A stretch of DNA of 64,000 bases from NCBI RefSeq assembly GCF_024580145.1, contig NZ_JANINI010000001.1, forward strand, positions 67,550 through 131,549, written 5' to 3'. Shown here piece by piece: positions 34,102 to 43,602 of the stretch. This stretch comes from Methyloversatilis sp. XJ19-49 (lineage in GTDB: Bacteria > Pseudomonadota > Gammaproteobacteria > Burkholderiales > Rhodocyclaceae). The notes beneath the pieces are model-generated. The model did no database searches. It saw nothing but the letters and a program-made list of their open reading frames with translations, and had not been told where the DNA came from. The position numbers and the translations under genes are program-made. Position 1 is the first letter of the stretch. Every line of letters starts with the position of its first letter.

Positions 34102-36372
34102 TCAGAACGAGTGGATGGCCGACAGCACAGCGGCGCGACCGGCACCCGGGATGCTCTGGCCTCCGGCCACTTCGAACAGGTATTTCTCATCCATCAGGTT
34201 GTACACATTGAGCCTGAGCTTGAGGTCCTTGCTGACCTGATAGAGCGCGACTGCATCGAACAGCCAGTAGTCGTCAACCACGACCACAAGGTCGGTGCTG
34301 GCACTGCTGGCGATGATGTTGTTCCGGGTATCGACATACTGCACGCCGCCACCGACGCTCAGTTCATTGGTCAGCTGGTAGGTGGCCCACGCATTGAAGG
34401 TGTGGCGTGGCGTGTTGTCAAGTTCCTGTCCGAGCTGCACCGCGTCGTTCGACTTCTTCACTTCGCTGTCCTGGAAAGTGTAGCCGGCAAACAGGTTCAG
34501 CCGCGACGTCACGCGGCCGGTGGCCGACAGTTCGATGCCCTGCACTTCCTGTACGCCATTGAGCACCGTCGCAATGTCTGCCGGACCGCGCGTGCGGCCG
34601 TTGAACCGTTCGGTGCGGAACAGGGCGCCATGGATCAACAGCGATTCGCCCAGCGCATTCCACCTGGCACCGACTTCATAGCTTCGGGTGCGCTCCGGCT
34701 TCAGGTTGAAGTCGGCCACGGTGACCGGAAGATTGTTGTTGCCGCCGGCCAGCTGCACGATTTCGGCGCGGCCTGACGGATCGAAGGAACTGCCGTAGCC
34801 GGCGTACAGGCTCAGCGTCGGGACGGGCCGGAAGATGAGGCCGACATTGCCCGACACCTCGGTATCGGTGCGCGACAGGTCCTGGCTGTAGCCCGGCACG
34901 CGGCCGTCGTTCAGCGCCCGCACCGTCGTCTTCACCCGGTCCCAGCGCAGACCGGCGTTGATGTCCCATTGCGGCGTCAGCGTGATGATGTCCGACACAT
35001 AGAGCGCCGTGGTTTCCAGATCGAGCCGGGCGCGTGTGCCGTTGTAAGCAATCGGCGCGGCGGCACGCAACTGCGGATCCAGCAGATTGGTCGCCGGGCC
35101 GTTGGCATCGAGGCGGCGCTTGTTCTCACTGTCTTCGCGCGACAGTTCCAGACCGGTCACGAGGTGGTGACGAATGGCCCCGGTCATGAGCTTGAACGTC
35201 AGGTCGGTCTGGTTGATCAGCAGTTCGTTGTCCTGATCACGCGGCTTCTGGTTGCCGACCACCCGCGTATTCGCGTTGAAGGTGGTCAGGCCGCCGGGAG
35301 AAAAGCGCGGCGACGAGAAGATCGAATCATTGCTCGTGTGGCCGTAGCGCAGCTGGTTGCGGACACTGACCTTGTCGTTGAAGTCATGTTCGAACCTGAA
35401 CGTGGCCTGATGGGTTTCCAGGTCCTGGTAGTCGGTGCTGTGACCGTAGTAATTCGAGTAGTTGACCGGCGCCACCTTGCCGCCGAACCCTGAATTTTGC
35501 AGGCTGGCGTTGCGCGCATTCGGCAGGCCCGCGTCCGGCCGGTTGTCCTGCCGCATGTACATGTAGCTGAGCGTGAAACGGGTGGGCGTACCCAGGCCGA
35601 AGGCGATCGACGGTGCGATGCCGAAGCGCTTGTTCTCGACCTCGTCACGACCGGGTTGGTCGTTCTGGTGCGACATCAGGTTCAGCCGGAAAGCACCGCG
35701 GATGCTTTCGAGCGGCTGATTGATGTCGGCGGAGACTCGATACAGGCTGTCGGTGCCGATGCCGGCCTCGATTTCGCGTTTCTGCTTCAGCGATGGCGCC
35801 TTCGACACCTGATTGATCGTGCCGCCGGACGAGCCGCGACCGGCAAAAGCCGATGCCGGGCCCTTGGTCACTTCGATGGTTTCGACGTTGAACGGATCGC
35901 GGAAGAACACGCCCGCGTCGCGCACACCATCGACCAGGATGTCGTCGCGCGCCGAGAAGCCGCGGATCTTCAACTGGTCGCCGGACGGCGGATTGCCTTC
36001 GCCGGCCTGGAAGCTGATGCCGGTCACGTTGCGCAGCGCATCGCGCAGGGTTTTCGTGCCCTGGATCTCCAGCATCTCTTCGGTCAACACCTGCACCGTC
36101 TGCGGAATGTCCTGAATCGCCTGCGGTCGCTTAGGCGACGACAGTAGCTCGGCCTTGTAGGGCGGGGGCGCCTGAGCTTCGACGCTCACTTCCGGCAGCA
36201 CTTTGCCTTTCGGCGTCGCCTCGGCGGCCTGCGCAGCAAAACTGAAGCCTCCCGCCATCAGCGCCGCGCCCAGCGGCAGCACGGTACGGCCCCGCAGATC
36301 GACTGCCGCCCGGGTTTTTTCCCGATCTGCGCTGTTTCGGGCGGATGTGATGTCGTTCGATCGCTGCTTCAT
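34102..36372 (-). CDS. TonB-dependent siderophore receptor (Fiu/PiuA-like)
   Basis: A 756-residue outer-membrane receptor. An extended N-terminus leads to a signal sequence ending around SFAAQAAEA (residue ~50), then a plug domain with PQTVQVLTEEMLEIQGTKTLRDALRNVTGISFQAGEG and VDGVRDAGVFFRDPFNVETIEVTKGPASAFAGRGSSGG, then a 22-strand barrel ending in an aromatic Phe (AAVLSAIHSF). The pairing with a PiuC-type hydroxylase suggests a catecholate siderophore. No TonB box can be assigned with certainty. Confidence 0.93.
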   Translation of the reverse strand: MKQRSNDITSARNSADREKTRAAVDLRGRTVLPLGAALMAGGFSFAAQAAEATPKGKVLPEVSVEAQAPPPYKAELLSSPKRPQAIQDIPQTVQVLTEEMLEIQGTKTLRDALRNVTGISFQAGEGNPPSGDQLKIRGFSARDDILVDGVRDAGVFFRDPFNVETIEVTKGPASAFAGRGSSGGTINQVSKAPSLKQKREIEAGIGTDSLYRVSADINQPLESIRGAFRLNLMSHQNDQPGRDEVENKRFGIAPSIAFGLGTPTRFTLSYMYMRQDNRPDAGLPNARNASLQNSGFGGKVAPVNYSNYYGHSTDYQDLETHQATFRFEHDFNDKVSVRNQLRYGHTSNDSIFSSPRFSPGGLTTFNANTRVVGNQKPRDQDNELLINQTDLTFKLMTGAIRHHLVTGLELSREDSENKRRLDANGPATNLLDPQLRAAAPIAYNGTRARLDLETTALYVSDIITLTPQWDINAGLRWDRVKTTVRALNDGRVPGYSQDLSRTDTEVSGNVGLIFRPVPTLSLYAGYGSSFDPSGRAEIVQLAGGNNNLPVTVADFNLKPERTRSYEVGARWNALGESLLIHGALFRTERFNGRTRGPADIATVLNGVQEVQGIELSATGRVTSRLNLFAGYTFQDSEVKKSNDAVQLGQELDNTPRHTFNAWATYQLTNELSVGGGVQYVDTRNNIIASSASTDLVVVVDDYWLFDAVALYQVSKDLKLRLNVYNLMDEKYLFEVAGGQSIPGAGRAAVLSAIHSF

Positions 36373-36434
36373 GCGTGCTCCTTGCGGGGATTGTTACCTT
36401 GGATGACCCGGGTAATTTGCGCACGAATAGTAAC

Positions 36435-36453
36435 CGAAATGCAAATGCTTCTC
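36435..36453 (-). promoter_or_regulatory. Possible Fur box upstream of the TonB receptor
   Basis: Read on the minus strand, GAGAAGCATTTGCATTTCG matches the 19-base Fur consensus at about 10 of 19 positions, placed 60-80 bases before the receptor start in an AT-richer patch. Iron control is expected for this gene pair, but the match is weak. Confidence 0.35.
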
Positions 36454-36612
36454 ACCCCGATTTAGAATTCTATATTCAGAGCGACGGCAGCCGATACCCG
36501 TGCGTGGCCGCACCGGTGAGTGTCAGACAGAAGTCAAGGAGGAGAAGCAGCTACCGACCGGGCAGCCACTGCAGGGGCAGTCAGGCCGGAAGGGCGCCGG
36601 CTGATCTGCTTT

Positions 36613-36750
36613 CTAGAGGTAGAGCACCGCAGGGAATACGGTCACGGCCAGCACGAACACCAGCCATTCGATGTTGTTGCGGGCGAGAAAACCGGTGAAA
36701 TGCAGGATGAGAACAGTGATCGCAACGATGTAATACAGGATGAACCACAT
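36613..36750 (-). CDS. Small membrane protein downstream of nadC (45 residues)
   Basis: A 45-codon frame from ATG 36750 to TAG 36613. The product is almost wholly hydrophobic, with two membrane segments (residues 2-20, WFILYYIVAITVLILHFTG, and 28-44, EWLVFVLAVTVFPAVLYL) joined by a short polar loop LARNN. It lies 43 bases after the nadC stop on the same strand. A GGAG lies 12-15 bases before the ATG, slightly distant. Coding quality is supported by continuous hydrophobicity, but no homologue is recalled. Confidence 0.5.
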   Translation of the reverse strand: MWFILYYIVAITVLILHFTGFLARNNIEWLVFVLAVTVFPAVLYL

Positions 36751-36792
36751 CAGCCCGGGTCTCCGCAGGTATCGGTCGAGTATGCCGGACGC

Positions 36793-37641
36793 TCAGCGTT
36801 CGACATGACGAAGAGAAAGGTCGATCGCGCGTACGTTCTTGGTCAGCACGCCGATCGAAATGCGGTCCACACCGGTTTCCGCAATGGCGCGCACCCGGTC
36901 CAGATCCACGCCACCGGACGCTTCGAGTTCTGCCCGGTCGTCATTGATCGCCACCGCCTCGCGCATCTGGTCGATGCTCATGTTGTCCAGCAGCACCATG
37001 GTGGCTCCGGCGTCCAGCGCCTCGCGCAGCTGCGCCAGCGTCTCCACCTCGATCTGGATGAAGGCGTTCGACGGTGCAATGCCGCGCGCCCGCGCCAGCA
37101 CCGGGCGGATACCGCCAGCCGCCATGATGTGGTTTTCCTTGATCAGGATGCCGTCATACAGACCCATGCGGTGGTTCAGCCCGCCGCCGATGCGTACTGC
37201 GTACTTCTGCGCAAGTCGGAGCCCGGGCAGTGTCTTGCGCGTATCGACGATGCGCGCCGACGTACCTGAAATCGCATCGACGAAGCGCCGTGTCATCGTG
37301 GCGGTGGCCGACAGCAGCTGCACGAAATTCAGTGCAGCACGTTCGGCGGTCAGCAGCGCTCGCGTTTCCGACAGGATTTCGCACAGCTTCTGGTCCGGCG
37401 CCACCCATTCGCCTTCCGGTACATGCCAGGCGACCGTCGCTTTCGGATCAAGCGCGCGCAGGCAGGCTTCGAACCAGTCGCGACCGCACAGCACCGCTTC
37501 CTCGCGCGCCGTCACCAGGCCCTGTGCAGCACGCCCGGGCGGAATCAGGCGCGCCGTCAGGTCGCCGGTGCCGACATCCTCGGCAAGCGCCTGCGACACA
37601 TTGCGCTGGATTTCGATGGACAGCTGTTCATTTTCCCGCAT
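36793..37641 (-). CDS. nadC: Nicotinate-nucleotide pyrophosphorylase (carboxylating)
   Basis: A 282-residue quinolinate phosphoribosyltransferase that makes nicotinate mononucleotide from quinolinate in NAD synthesis. Motifs: EDVGTGDLTARLI near residues 18-30, LNFVQLLSATATMTRRFV, the RIVDTRKTLPGLRLAQKYAVRIGGGLNHRMGLYDGILIKENH core, and IEVETLAQLREAL. It is the penultimate gene of a long minus-strand run; a 45-residue membrane protein follows. Confidence 0.95.
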   Translation of the reverse strand: MRENEQLSIEIQRNVSQALAEDVGTGDLTARLIPPGRAAQGLVTAREEAVLCGRDWFEACLRALDPKATVAWHVPEGEWVAPDQKLCEILSETRALLTAERAALNFVQLLSATATMTRRFVDAISGTSARIVDTRKTLPGLRLAQKYAVRIGGGLNHRMGLYDGILIKENHIMAAGGIRPVLARARGIAPSNAFIQIEVETLAQLREALDAGATMVLLDNMSIDQMREAVAINDDRAELEASGGVDLDRVRAIAETGVDRISIGVLTKNVRAIDLSLRHVER

Positions 37642-37722
37642 GGCAGTGACCGGTAGATCGAAGCGGCGGATTCTAGCATCGCGCCCGTGCGCGCCATGCG
37701 GCGGCAGTCACACCGGACACGC

Positions 37723-38559
37723 TCAGCGTCGGTGCGCCAGCCAGGCACTCAGCAATCCGCTGGCCACGATGATGACTGCACCACCAATGGCACTGGCGCC
37801 GGGCAGGTCACCGAACACCAGCCAGCCCATCAGCGTCGCCCAGACCAGTTGTACATAGATGAGTGGGCTCAGCGTCGACGCCGGCGCGAAGGCCATCGCG
37901 CGGATCAGCAGGAAGTGACCGGCCATGCCGGACACGCCCAGCGACAGCACGAGCAGGGTGTCCTGCCAGCTCGGGATGTCACTGTCTGCAGCCGCCGGCA
38001 GCGCAACGGAGGAGACCCCGGCGCCGATCAGCGCGGTGTAGAACAGGGTGGTCAAAGGTCGCTCGGTCGGCGCCAGCGTGCGCGTCGCCAGCTGGTACAG
38101 CGCGTACAGCAGCGAGCCGGCCAGCAGCATCAGCACCGGCACCAGGGGCAGGTCGCCGTCCGGGCGGGCGATCAGCAACACGCCGGAAAAGCCGAACAGC
38201 GCGAGCAACCAGTGCGCCCCGGTCACCCGCTCGCCCAGCACCGGACCGGCCAGCAGCGTGACGATGAGCGGCGTGATGAAGAACAGCGACGTGCCTTCGG
38301 CCATCGGAATCGTGCGCAGGCCGCCCATGATCAGGAAGGACACACCGGCCAGCAGCGCGGCACGCACGATCTGCAGCCGCCAGCGAGCGGTGACCACGAG
38401 GGTGCGTCCCATGCGCGGGTAAAGCACGGCGCCCAGCACGATGGCCGGTACGAGATAGCGCGCCCACACCAATACGCCGACCGGATAACGCTGCGACAGG
38501 TATTTACCGGTCGTGTCCAGCACGGCGAAGCAGAACAGGGCCGCCAGCATCAGCATCAC
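37723..38559 (-). CDS. DMT-superfamily (EamA) transporter
   Basis: A 278-residue membrane protein with about ten helices arranged as two EamA repeats; AEGTSLFFITPLIVTLLAGPVLGERV and FAPASTLSPLIYVQLVWATLMGWLVFGDLP are the repeat-end motifs. Substrates of this family are amino acids, amines or nucleotide-like compounds; none can be assigned here. The start is GTG 38559, with ATG three bases later as alternative. It follows nnr by 22 bases. Confidence 0.85.
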   Translation of the reverse strand: MMLMLAALFCFAVLDTTGKYLSQRYPVGVLVWARYLVPAIVLGAVLYPRMGRTLVVTARWRLQIVRAALLAGVSFLIMGGLRTIPMAEGTSLFFITPLIVTLLAGPVLGERVTGAHWLLALFGFSGVLLIARPDGDLPLVPVLMLLAGSLLYALYQLATRTLAPTERPLTTLFYTALIGAGVSSVALPAAADSDIPSWQDTLLVLSLGVSGMAGHFLLIRAMAFAPASTLSPLIYVQLVWATLMGWLVFGDLPGASAIGGAVIIVASGLLSAWLAHRR

Positions 38560-38581
38560 GCCGATCAGCGGCTGCGAGCGG

Positions 38582-40126
38582 TCAGAGCGGGATATGGCTG
38601 ACTTCCTGCAGATCGGTGCCGGCGATCAGCGCATTGAAGGCAGCGCGCGCCGATTCGATCACTTCGCCGGCGGTCAGGCCATTCGGTCCCTTGCCCAGCG
38701 CGACCAGCCGGTCGCCGGCCAGCCCGTGCAGATGCACGCCGCCGATCAGCGCCAGATCGGCCGGCCAGCCCTGCGCCAGCAGACCGGCGATCAGCCCGGT
38801 CAGCACATCGCCCATGCCGGCCGACGCCATGCCCGGATTGCCGGTGGTGTTGATGAACCAGCGTCCGTCGGCCAATGCGATCACGCTGCCGCAGCCCTTT
38901 AGCACGGTCGCGGCGTGGTAGCGGCGCGCGATGGCGCAGGCCGAGGCGATGCGGTCTTCCTGCACCTGCGGCGTCGTGCTGCCGAGCAGACGCGCCGCTT
39001 CGGTGGGGTGTGGCGTGAGCAGTGTCGGCGCGCTGCGGTCGTGCACCGCCTGTGCCAGATCCGGATGTTGCGACAACAGATTCAGCGCGTCGGCGTCGAG
39101 CACCAGCGTGGCGGTGGTGGTAATCGCCTCGCGCATCAGTTCAAGCGCCGCCGGGCTCTGACCCAGACCCGGGCCGATGGCGACGCAGGTCGCCAGGTCG
39201 CCGGTCAGGATTTCACCCGGCGAGCGGATCATCAACTCGGGCTGTTCGGGATCGAGCGGCAGGGCGGCGTGGTCGAGCATGCCGACATAGACACGGCCGG
39301 CCCCCACCTTCAAGGCGGCGCGCCCGGCCAGCAGCGCGGCACCGGCCATGCCGCGCGCGCCGCCGATCAGCACCGCATTGCCGTTGGTGCCCTTGTGACT
39401 GTTGCGTGCGCGCGGGCGCAGCAGGTGGTCGAACAGCGCTCGGCCGACCTGCCAGCCGGACGGCCGCGCGACCAGCGCGCAGTCAAGTCCCAGATCGTGC
39501 AGCGACAGCTCGCCGCAGTGGTCAGGCCCGTCCAGCGTCAGCAGGCCGGGTTTCAGCGCGATCATCGTCGCCGTGTGCGACGCACGGATGGCGCGACCCA
39601 GCACGCGGCCGGTGTCGGCGTTCAATCCGCTCGGCACGTCGATGGCCAGCACCGGGCAGGTCATGTCATTGACCGCATCGATCCAGGCCGCGTGCTCGCC
39701 TTCGACCGGTCGGGTCAGGCCGATGCCGTACAGCGCATCGACCACCAGCGAGTACTCGCCCTGCGGCAGACGCGGCAGGGTGACACCGCCAATGGCACGC
39801 CAGGACGCCCAGGCCGATACTGCGTCGGTGGCTTGCGCATGCTCGTCGCCGATGTAGGCCACGATCACGTCGAAGCCGGTCTGACGCAGCTGACGGGCGA
39901 TGACGAAGCCATCGCCGCCGTTGTTGCCCGGCCCGCACATCACGAGCACGCGGCCGTGCCGGCCACCCATGATTTCCATCGCCTTGGCCGCCCCGGTCGC
40001 GCCGGCACGCTCCATCAGGCGCGGCGAGCTGCGCGGTGCATAGTGCCGCTCGATGCGCCGCAGCGCCTCTGCGCTGTAGAGCGCAGGCAGCGAAGCGGTG
40101 TTCAGGGCGTTCGGGCTGATTGGCAT
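38582..40126 (-). CDS. nnr: Bifunctional NAD(P)H-hydrate epimerase/dehydratase
   Basis: A 514-residue fusion of NnrE (epimerase, YjeF N-terminal) and NnrD (ADP/ATP-dependent dehydratase). The epimerase shows CGPGNNGGDGFVIARQL and VDALYGIGLTRPVEG. The dehydratase shows NGNAVLIGGARGMAGAALLAGRAAL, GPGLGQS, LTPHPTEAARLLG, and NTTGNPGMASAGMGDVLTGLIAGLLAQG. Together they repair hydrated NADH and NADPH. It follows pdeM by 54 bases. Confidence 0.94.
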   Translation of the reverse strand: MPISPNALNTASLPALYSAEALRRIERHYAPRSSPRLMERAGATGAAKAMEIMGGRHGRVLVMCGPGNNGGDGFVIARQLRQTGFDVIVAYIGDEHAQATDAVSAWASWRAIGGVTLPRLPQGEYSLVVDALYGIGLTRPVEGEHAAWIDAVNDMTCPVLAIDVPSGLNADTGRVLGRAIRASHTATMIALKPGLLTLDGPDHCGELSLHDLGLDCALVARPSGWQVGRALFDHLLRPRARNSHKGTNGNAVLIGGARGMAGAALLAGRAALKVGAGRVYVGMLDHAALPLDPEQPELMIRSPGEILTGDLATCVAIGPGLGQSPAALELMREAITTTATLVLDADALNLLSQHPDLAQAVHDRSAPTLLTPHPTEAARLLGSTTPQVQEDRIASACAIARRYHAATVLKGCGSVIALADGRWFINTTGNPGMASAGMGDVLTGLIAGLLAQGWPADLALIGGVHLHGLAGDRLVALGKGPNGLTAGEVIESARAAFNALIAGTDLQEVSHIPL

Positions 40127-40180
40127 TCGGATTCCGGAAAACGGGTGTCGCCGCGCGACGGATCATGCAAGCGCTGCATT

Positions 40181-40846
40181 TTAGGCCTTGCCGCGCCGGC
40201 GTGCCGAGGCATGCGGCACTTCCAGCACGCGGTCGGCGGCAGCGACGAAGCAGCGCATGCCGGCCTCGGGTTCCAGCGTCATGTGTCCGGTGAAGCTGCC
40301 GAAGGCCGGCAGCAGGCCGACATCCGGGCCGAAGGCGAAGCAAGGGAGGCGCAGCCGGTCGCCTCCCGCCTCGACGCGCAACGCCGGATGGATGTGGCCG
40401 GCCAGCACGTAATGGCCCGGTCGCGCATCCGGGTGATGGCACAGCGCGAACGGCGCCATCAGCATGGGCTCGTCGACCACGGTCAGCCCCAGTTCGGTCG
40501 GCACCCCTGCGTGCATGTCGTGGTTGCCGCGCACCAACACCCACTCGACGCCCGGTGTGCGCAGCCCGGCCAGCGACGTCATCAACGCCGGCTGGCGTGC
40601 TTCGCGGGCGTGCAGCAGGTCGCCGAGAAACACGACGCGGGCCGCCCCCGTGCGGGCGAGCAGTGCCGCCAGCCGGTCCATCGTGTCGTCGCTGGTACCC
40701 GAAGGCACGGCCACGCCGCGCGCGCGGAAGGTCAGACCCTTGCCGAAATGCGCATCGGCGATCAGCAGGGTGGATTGCGCCGGCCACCACAGCGCACGTT
40801 CGGCGAGCAGCGTCAGCGATTCGCCGGCAAGGTCGATCTGCAGCAT
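40181..40846 (-). CDS. pdeM: Ligase-associated DNA-damage-response endonuclease PdeM
   Basis: A 221-residue calcineurin-like phosphoesterase with complete metal motifs: IADAHFGKG, FLGDLLHAR, VRGNHDMHAG, CHHPD, and AGHIHPA. This arrangement and length match PdeM, described as part of a four-gene DNA repair set with an Lhr-type helicase, an exonuclease and an ATP-dependent ligase. Here it starts five bases after the stop of the Lhr-type helicase gene; the exonuclease and ligase are not in the window. Confidence 0.9.
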   Translation of the reverse strand: MLQIDLAGESLTLLAERALWWPAQSTLLIADAHFGKGLTFRARGVAVPSGTSDDTMDRLAALLARTGAARVVFLGDLLHAREARQPALMTSLAGLRTPGVEWVLVRGNHDMHAGVPTELGLTVVDEPMLMAPFALCHHPDARPGHYVLAGHIHPALRVEAGGDRLRLPCFAFGPDVGLLPAFGSFTGHMTLEPEAGMRCFVAAADRVLEVPHASARRRGKA

Positions 40847-40850
40847 GACT

Positions 40851-43541
40851 TCAGGGCCCGGCCGCTTTTTCCAGCAGCGCCACCATGCGTGCCACCCGCT
40901 CGGACAGCTGTTCGCTCGACAGCCGCTCGCGGAGCCGCGCCACCAGAAGCGGAAACGCGAAGGGCGTCATCGACGGCGGGCGGGTGATGCAGTGGCGGGC
41001 GGCGCGCATCGCAGCCAGCGTGCCGGCGATGCGGTCGGCATCCAGTTCGTCCTGCAGGGCTTCCAGCTTTGCCTGGTGCAGAAGCAGGTTGTCCGGGTCG
41101 TGGCGCGAAAACACGTCGAACAGCAATTCGCTGCTGACCTGCAGCTGGCGTGCGGTCTTGCCCTGTCCCGGATAGCCCTGGAAGGTCAGGCCGGCCACCC
41201 GGGCGACTTCGCGAAAGCGGCGGCGCGCGAGCTGGGCGGCGTTCAGGCAATGTTCGATGTCGGCATCCAGCGCGTTGCCGGACAGCAGACCGGCCGAGAA
41301 TTCCTGCGCCCAGTCAACCGGAGAGGCCGACAGCAGCTCGAAGCCGTAGTCGTTGAACGACAGCGAAAAGGTGATCGGCCGGCTGCGCGAAATGCGCCCG
41401 GCGAGCAATGCGGCCAGCCCGGCATGCACCGGCCGGCCGGCGAACGGGAAGAAAAAGGCGTGATGCCCTTCGCGCGACTGCATGACTTCGATCAGCAGTT
41501 CGTCTTCGCGCGGCAGCGCCGACCAGCCGCGCTGCACGTCGAGCAGCGGGCGCAGCGCCTGCATTTCCGGCTCCGGGTAGTCGCCTTGCGCGGCGAGTGC
41601 GATCAGCGTACGGATTTCCTGCGCCAGTTCGCTGGACAGCGGCATGCGTCCGCCAGCCCAGCGCGGCACCGTGCCGCGCGCCGCGTTGCCGGCGCGCACC
41701 AGCGCCTGCATGTCACGCACCGCGACCAGTTCGAGCACCCGGCCGGCGAACAGGAAACAGTCGCCCGGCTTCAGACGGCCGATGAAGGATTCCTCGACCT
41801 GACCGAGCCGGCCACCGGCCAATGCCGCAGCGCCGGACGCGGGGGCGCTCTGACCGCCGCTCTTTCCATTGCTCTTTCCACCCCTCGCCCAGCGCACATC
41901 GACAGCCGAATCGGCGGTGATGGTGCCGATCTGCATGCGGTGGCGGCGGGCGATGTCCGTGCGCGGCACGCAGTGACGACCGCCAGCATCGCGTTCGACC
42001 TTGCGGTAATCCGGATAGGCAGACAGCGACGCGCCGCCGCGGCTGACGAAATCCATCGCCCAGTCCCAGGTGCCGTCGTCCAGCGCGCGGTAGGCATGAG
42101 TGGTCCGGATTTCCGCCTTCAGCGCGTCAGCATCGAAACCGCCGGCCAGCGCCAGCGTCACCAGGTGCTGCACCAGCACGTCCACCGGTGCCTCCGGGCT
42201 GTGGCGCGGTTCGATGCGCCCGGCTGCGACTGCGCGGCGCGCGGCGGCCGAATCGATCAGTTCCAGGCCATGGCCGGGCACGCAGGTGGCGTGCGGTATG
42301 CGGCCGGGTGCGTGGCCCGAGCGGCCGGCGCGCTGCATCAGTCGCGCCACACCCTTCGGCGAGCCCAGCTGCAGCACGCGCTCCACCGGCAGGAAGTCCA
42401 CGCCCAGGTCCAGGCTGGAGGTGCATACCACGGCGCGCAGCGTGCCGTTCTTCAGCCCGGCTTCGACCCACTCGCGCACCTCTCGCGACAGCGAGCCGTG
42501 GTGCAGCGCGATCAGTCCGGCCCAGTCCGGGCGCGCCGCCAGCAACGCCTGGTACCACAGCTCGGCTTGCGACCGCGTGTTGGTGAACAGCAAGGTCGAC
42601 GGACTGGCGTCCAGTTCGGTCAGCACGGCGTCAAGCAGCTTCACACCCAGATGGCCGGCCCACGGAAAGCGTTCGGTGCGCGCCGGAATCAGGCTGTCCA
42701 GCTTGACCGGCCGGTCGACTTCGCCGGCGACCCGTGCGCCCCCCGGACCGCACAGCACCTGCATCGCATGGTCCGGATTACCCAATGTGGCGGATAGGCC
42801 CCATACCGGCAGCGCAGGATTCCACTGCCGCAGCCGGGCCAGCGCGAGTTGCGTCTGCACGCCGCGCTTGTTGGCGATCAGTTCATGCCACTCATCGACC
42901 ACTACGGCACACAGCCCGCCCAGCTGATCGCGCGCGGTGTCGTGCGACAGCATCAGCGTGAGGCTTTCCGGCGTGGTGACCAGCGCCTGCGGCCACGCGC
43001 GTGCCTGGCGGGCGCGCTCGGCCGAACCGGTGTCGCCGGTGCGCAGGCCGACATCCCAGTCCAGACCGAGCGCGCGCGCCGACTCGCCCAGCGTCAGCGC
43101 GGTGTCCGCAGCGAGTGCGCGCATAGGGGTGATCCACAGCACACGCAGCCCCGGGGCGGGCTGGGCCGCGGCCCGCAGCAGCGCCCCGAGCCACACCGCC
43201 AGGGTCTTGCCCGATCCGGTGCCGGCGTGCAGCAGGCCGCTGCGGCCCTGCTGCAGATATGCCCACACCGCGCGCTGGAACTCGAACACACGCCAACCCC
43301 GCTCGGCGTAAAGCCCTTCGATGCGCAGCTGCAACGCGGCGAAGTCGGGCAGCGAACCACCGGCACGCCGGGCACGTCGGGCCGGCCGGGGCGGCACGCG
43401 CTCGCCTGTCTGCCCGGCCGCCTGCTCGCGCTGCTGCTTCGCCCGCGCGGCGCGCAGCTGCCGGCCGAGCGAAGACGACGCGACAATGCGCCGGACGTCG
43501 GCACGCGTGGGTTCGTCGGACGGTATTTCCGGATCGGACAT
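40851..43541 (-). CDS. Ligase-associated DEXH-box helicase (Lhr family)
   Basis: An 896-residue SF2 helicase. The N-terminal Arg/Ala-rich leader is followed by the Q-like FEFQRAVWAYL, motif I HAGTGSGKTLAVWLGA, motif Ia TPMRALA, motif II VVDEWHEL (DEWH), motif III GLSATLGN, motif VI RLMQRAGRSGHAPG, and a long Lhr-type C-terminal domain. The start is ATG 43541; the frame is open further upstream but not family-like. Coupled to pdeM. Expected to act on DNA damage intermediates; Lhr-type proteins translocate 3'-5' on single-stranded DNA. Confidence 0.93.
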   Translation of the reverse strand: MSDPEIPSDEPTRADVRRIVASSSLGRQLRAARAKQQREQAAGQTGERVPPRPARRARRAGGSLPDFAALQLRIEGLYAERGWRVFEFQRAVWAYLQQGRSGLLHAGTGSGKTLAVWLGALLRAAAQPAPGLRVLWITPMRALAADTALTLGESARALGLDWDVGLRTGDTGSAERARQARAWPQALVTTPESLTLMLSHDTARDQLGGLCAVVVDEWHELIANKRGVQTQLALARLRQWNPALPVWGLSATLGNPDHAMQVLCGPGGARVAGEVDRPVKLDSLIPARTERFPWAGHLGVKLLDAVLTELDASPSTLLFTNTRSQAELWYQALLAARPDWAGLIALHHGSLSREVREWVEAGLKNGTLRAVVCTSSLDLGVDFLPVERVLQLGSPKGVARLMQRAGRSGHAPGRIPHATCVPGHGLELIDSAAARRAVAAGRIEPRHSPEAPVDVLVQHLVTLALAGGFDADALKAEIRTTHAYRALDDGTWDWAMDFVSRGGASLSAYPDYRKVERDAGGRHCVPRTDIARRHRMQIGTITADSAVDVRWARGGKSNGKSGGQSAPASGAAALAGGRLGQVEESFIGRLKPGDCFLFAGRVLELVAVRDMQALVRAGNAARGTVPRWAGGRMPLSSELAQEIRTLIALAAQGDYPEPEMQALRPLLDVQRGWSALPREDELLIEVMQSREGHHAFFFPFAGRPVHAGLAALLAGRISRSRPITFSLSFNDYGFELLSASPVDWAQEFSAGLLSGNALDADIEHCLNAAQLARRRFREVARVAGLTFQGYPGQGKTARQLQVSSELLFDVFSRHDPDNLLLHQAKLEALQDELDADRIAGTLAAMRAARHCITRPPSMTPFAFPLLVARLRERLSSEQLSERVARMVALLEKAAGP

Positions 43542-43602
43542 CAGGGGTGGGTGGCTGGCAGACGGTGCACAGACTATCCGTCCGCCGCGCGGTTCGTGCG
43601 CG

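Noticed and set aside
38915-40987. A 690-codon plus-strand frame opposite nnr and pdeM
   Set aside because: Antisense shadow of well-supported genes, Arg/Gln-rich, no motifs.
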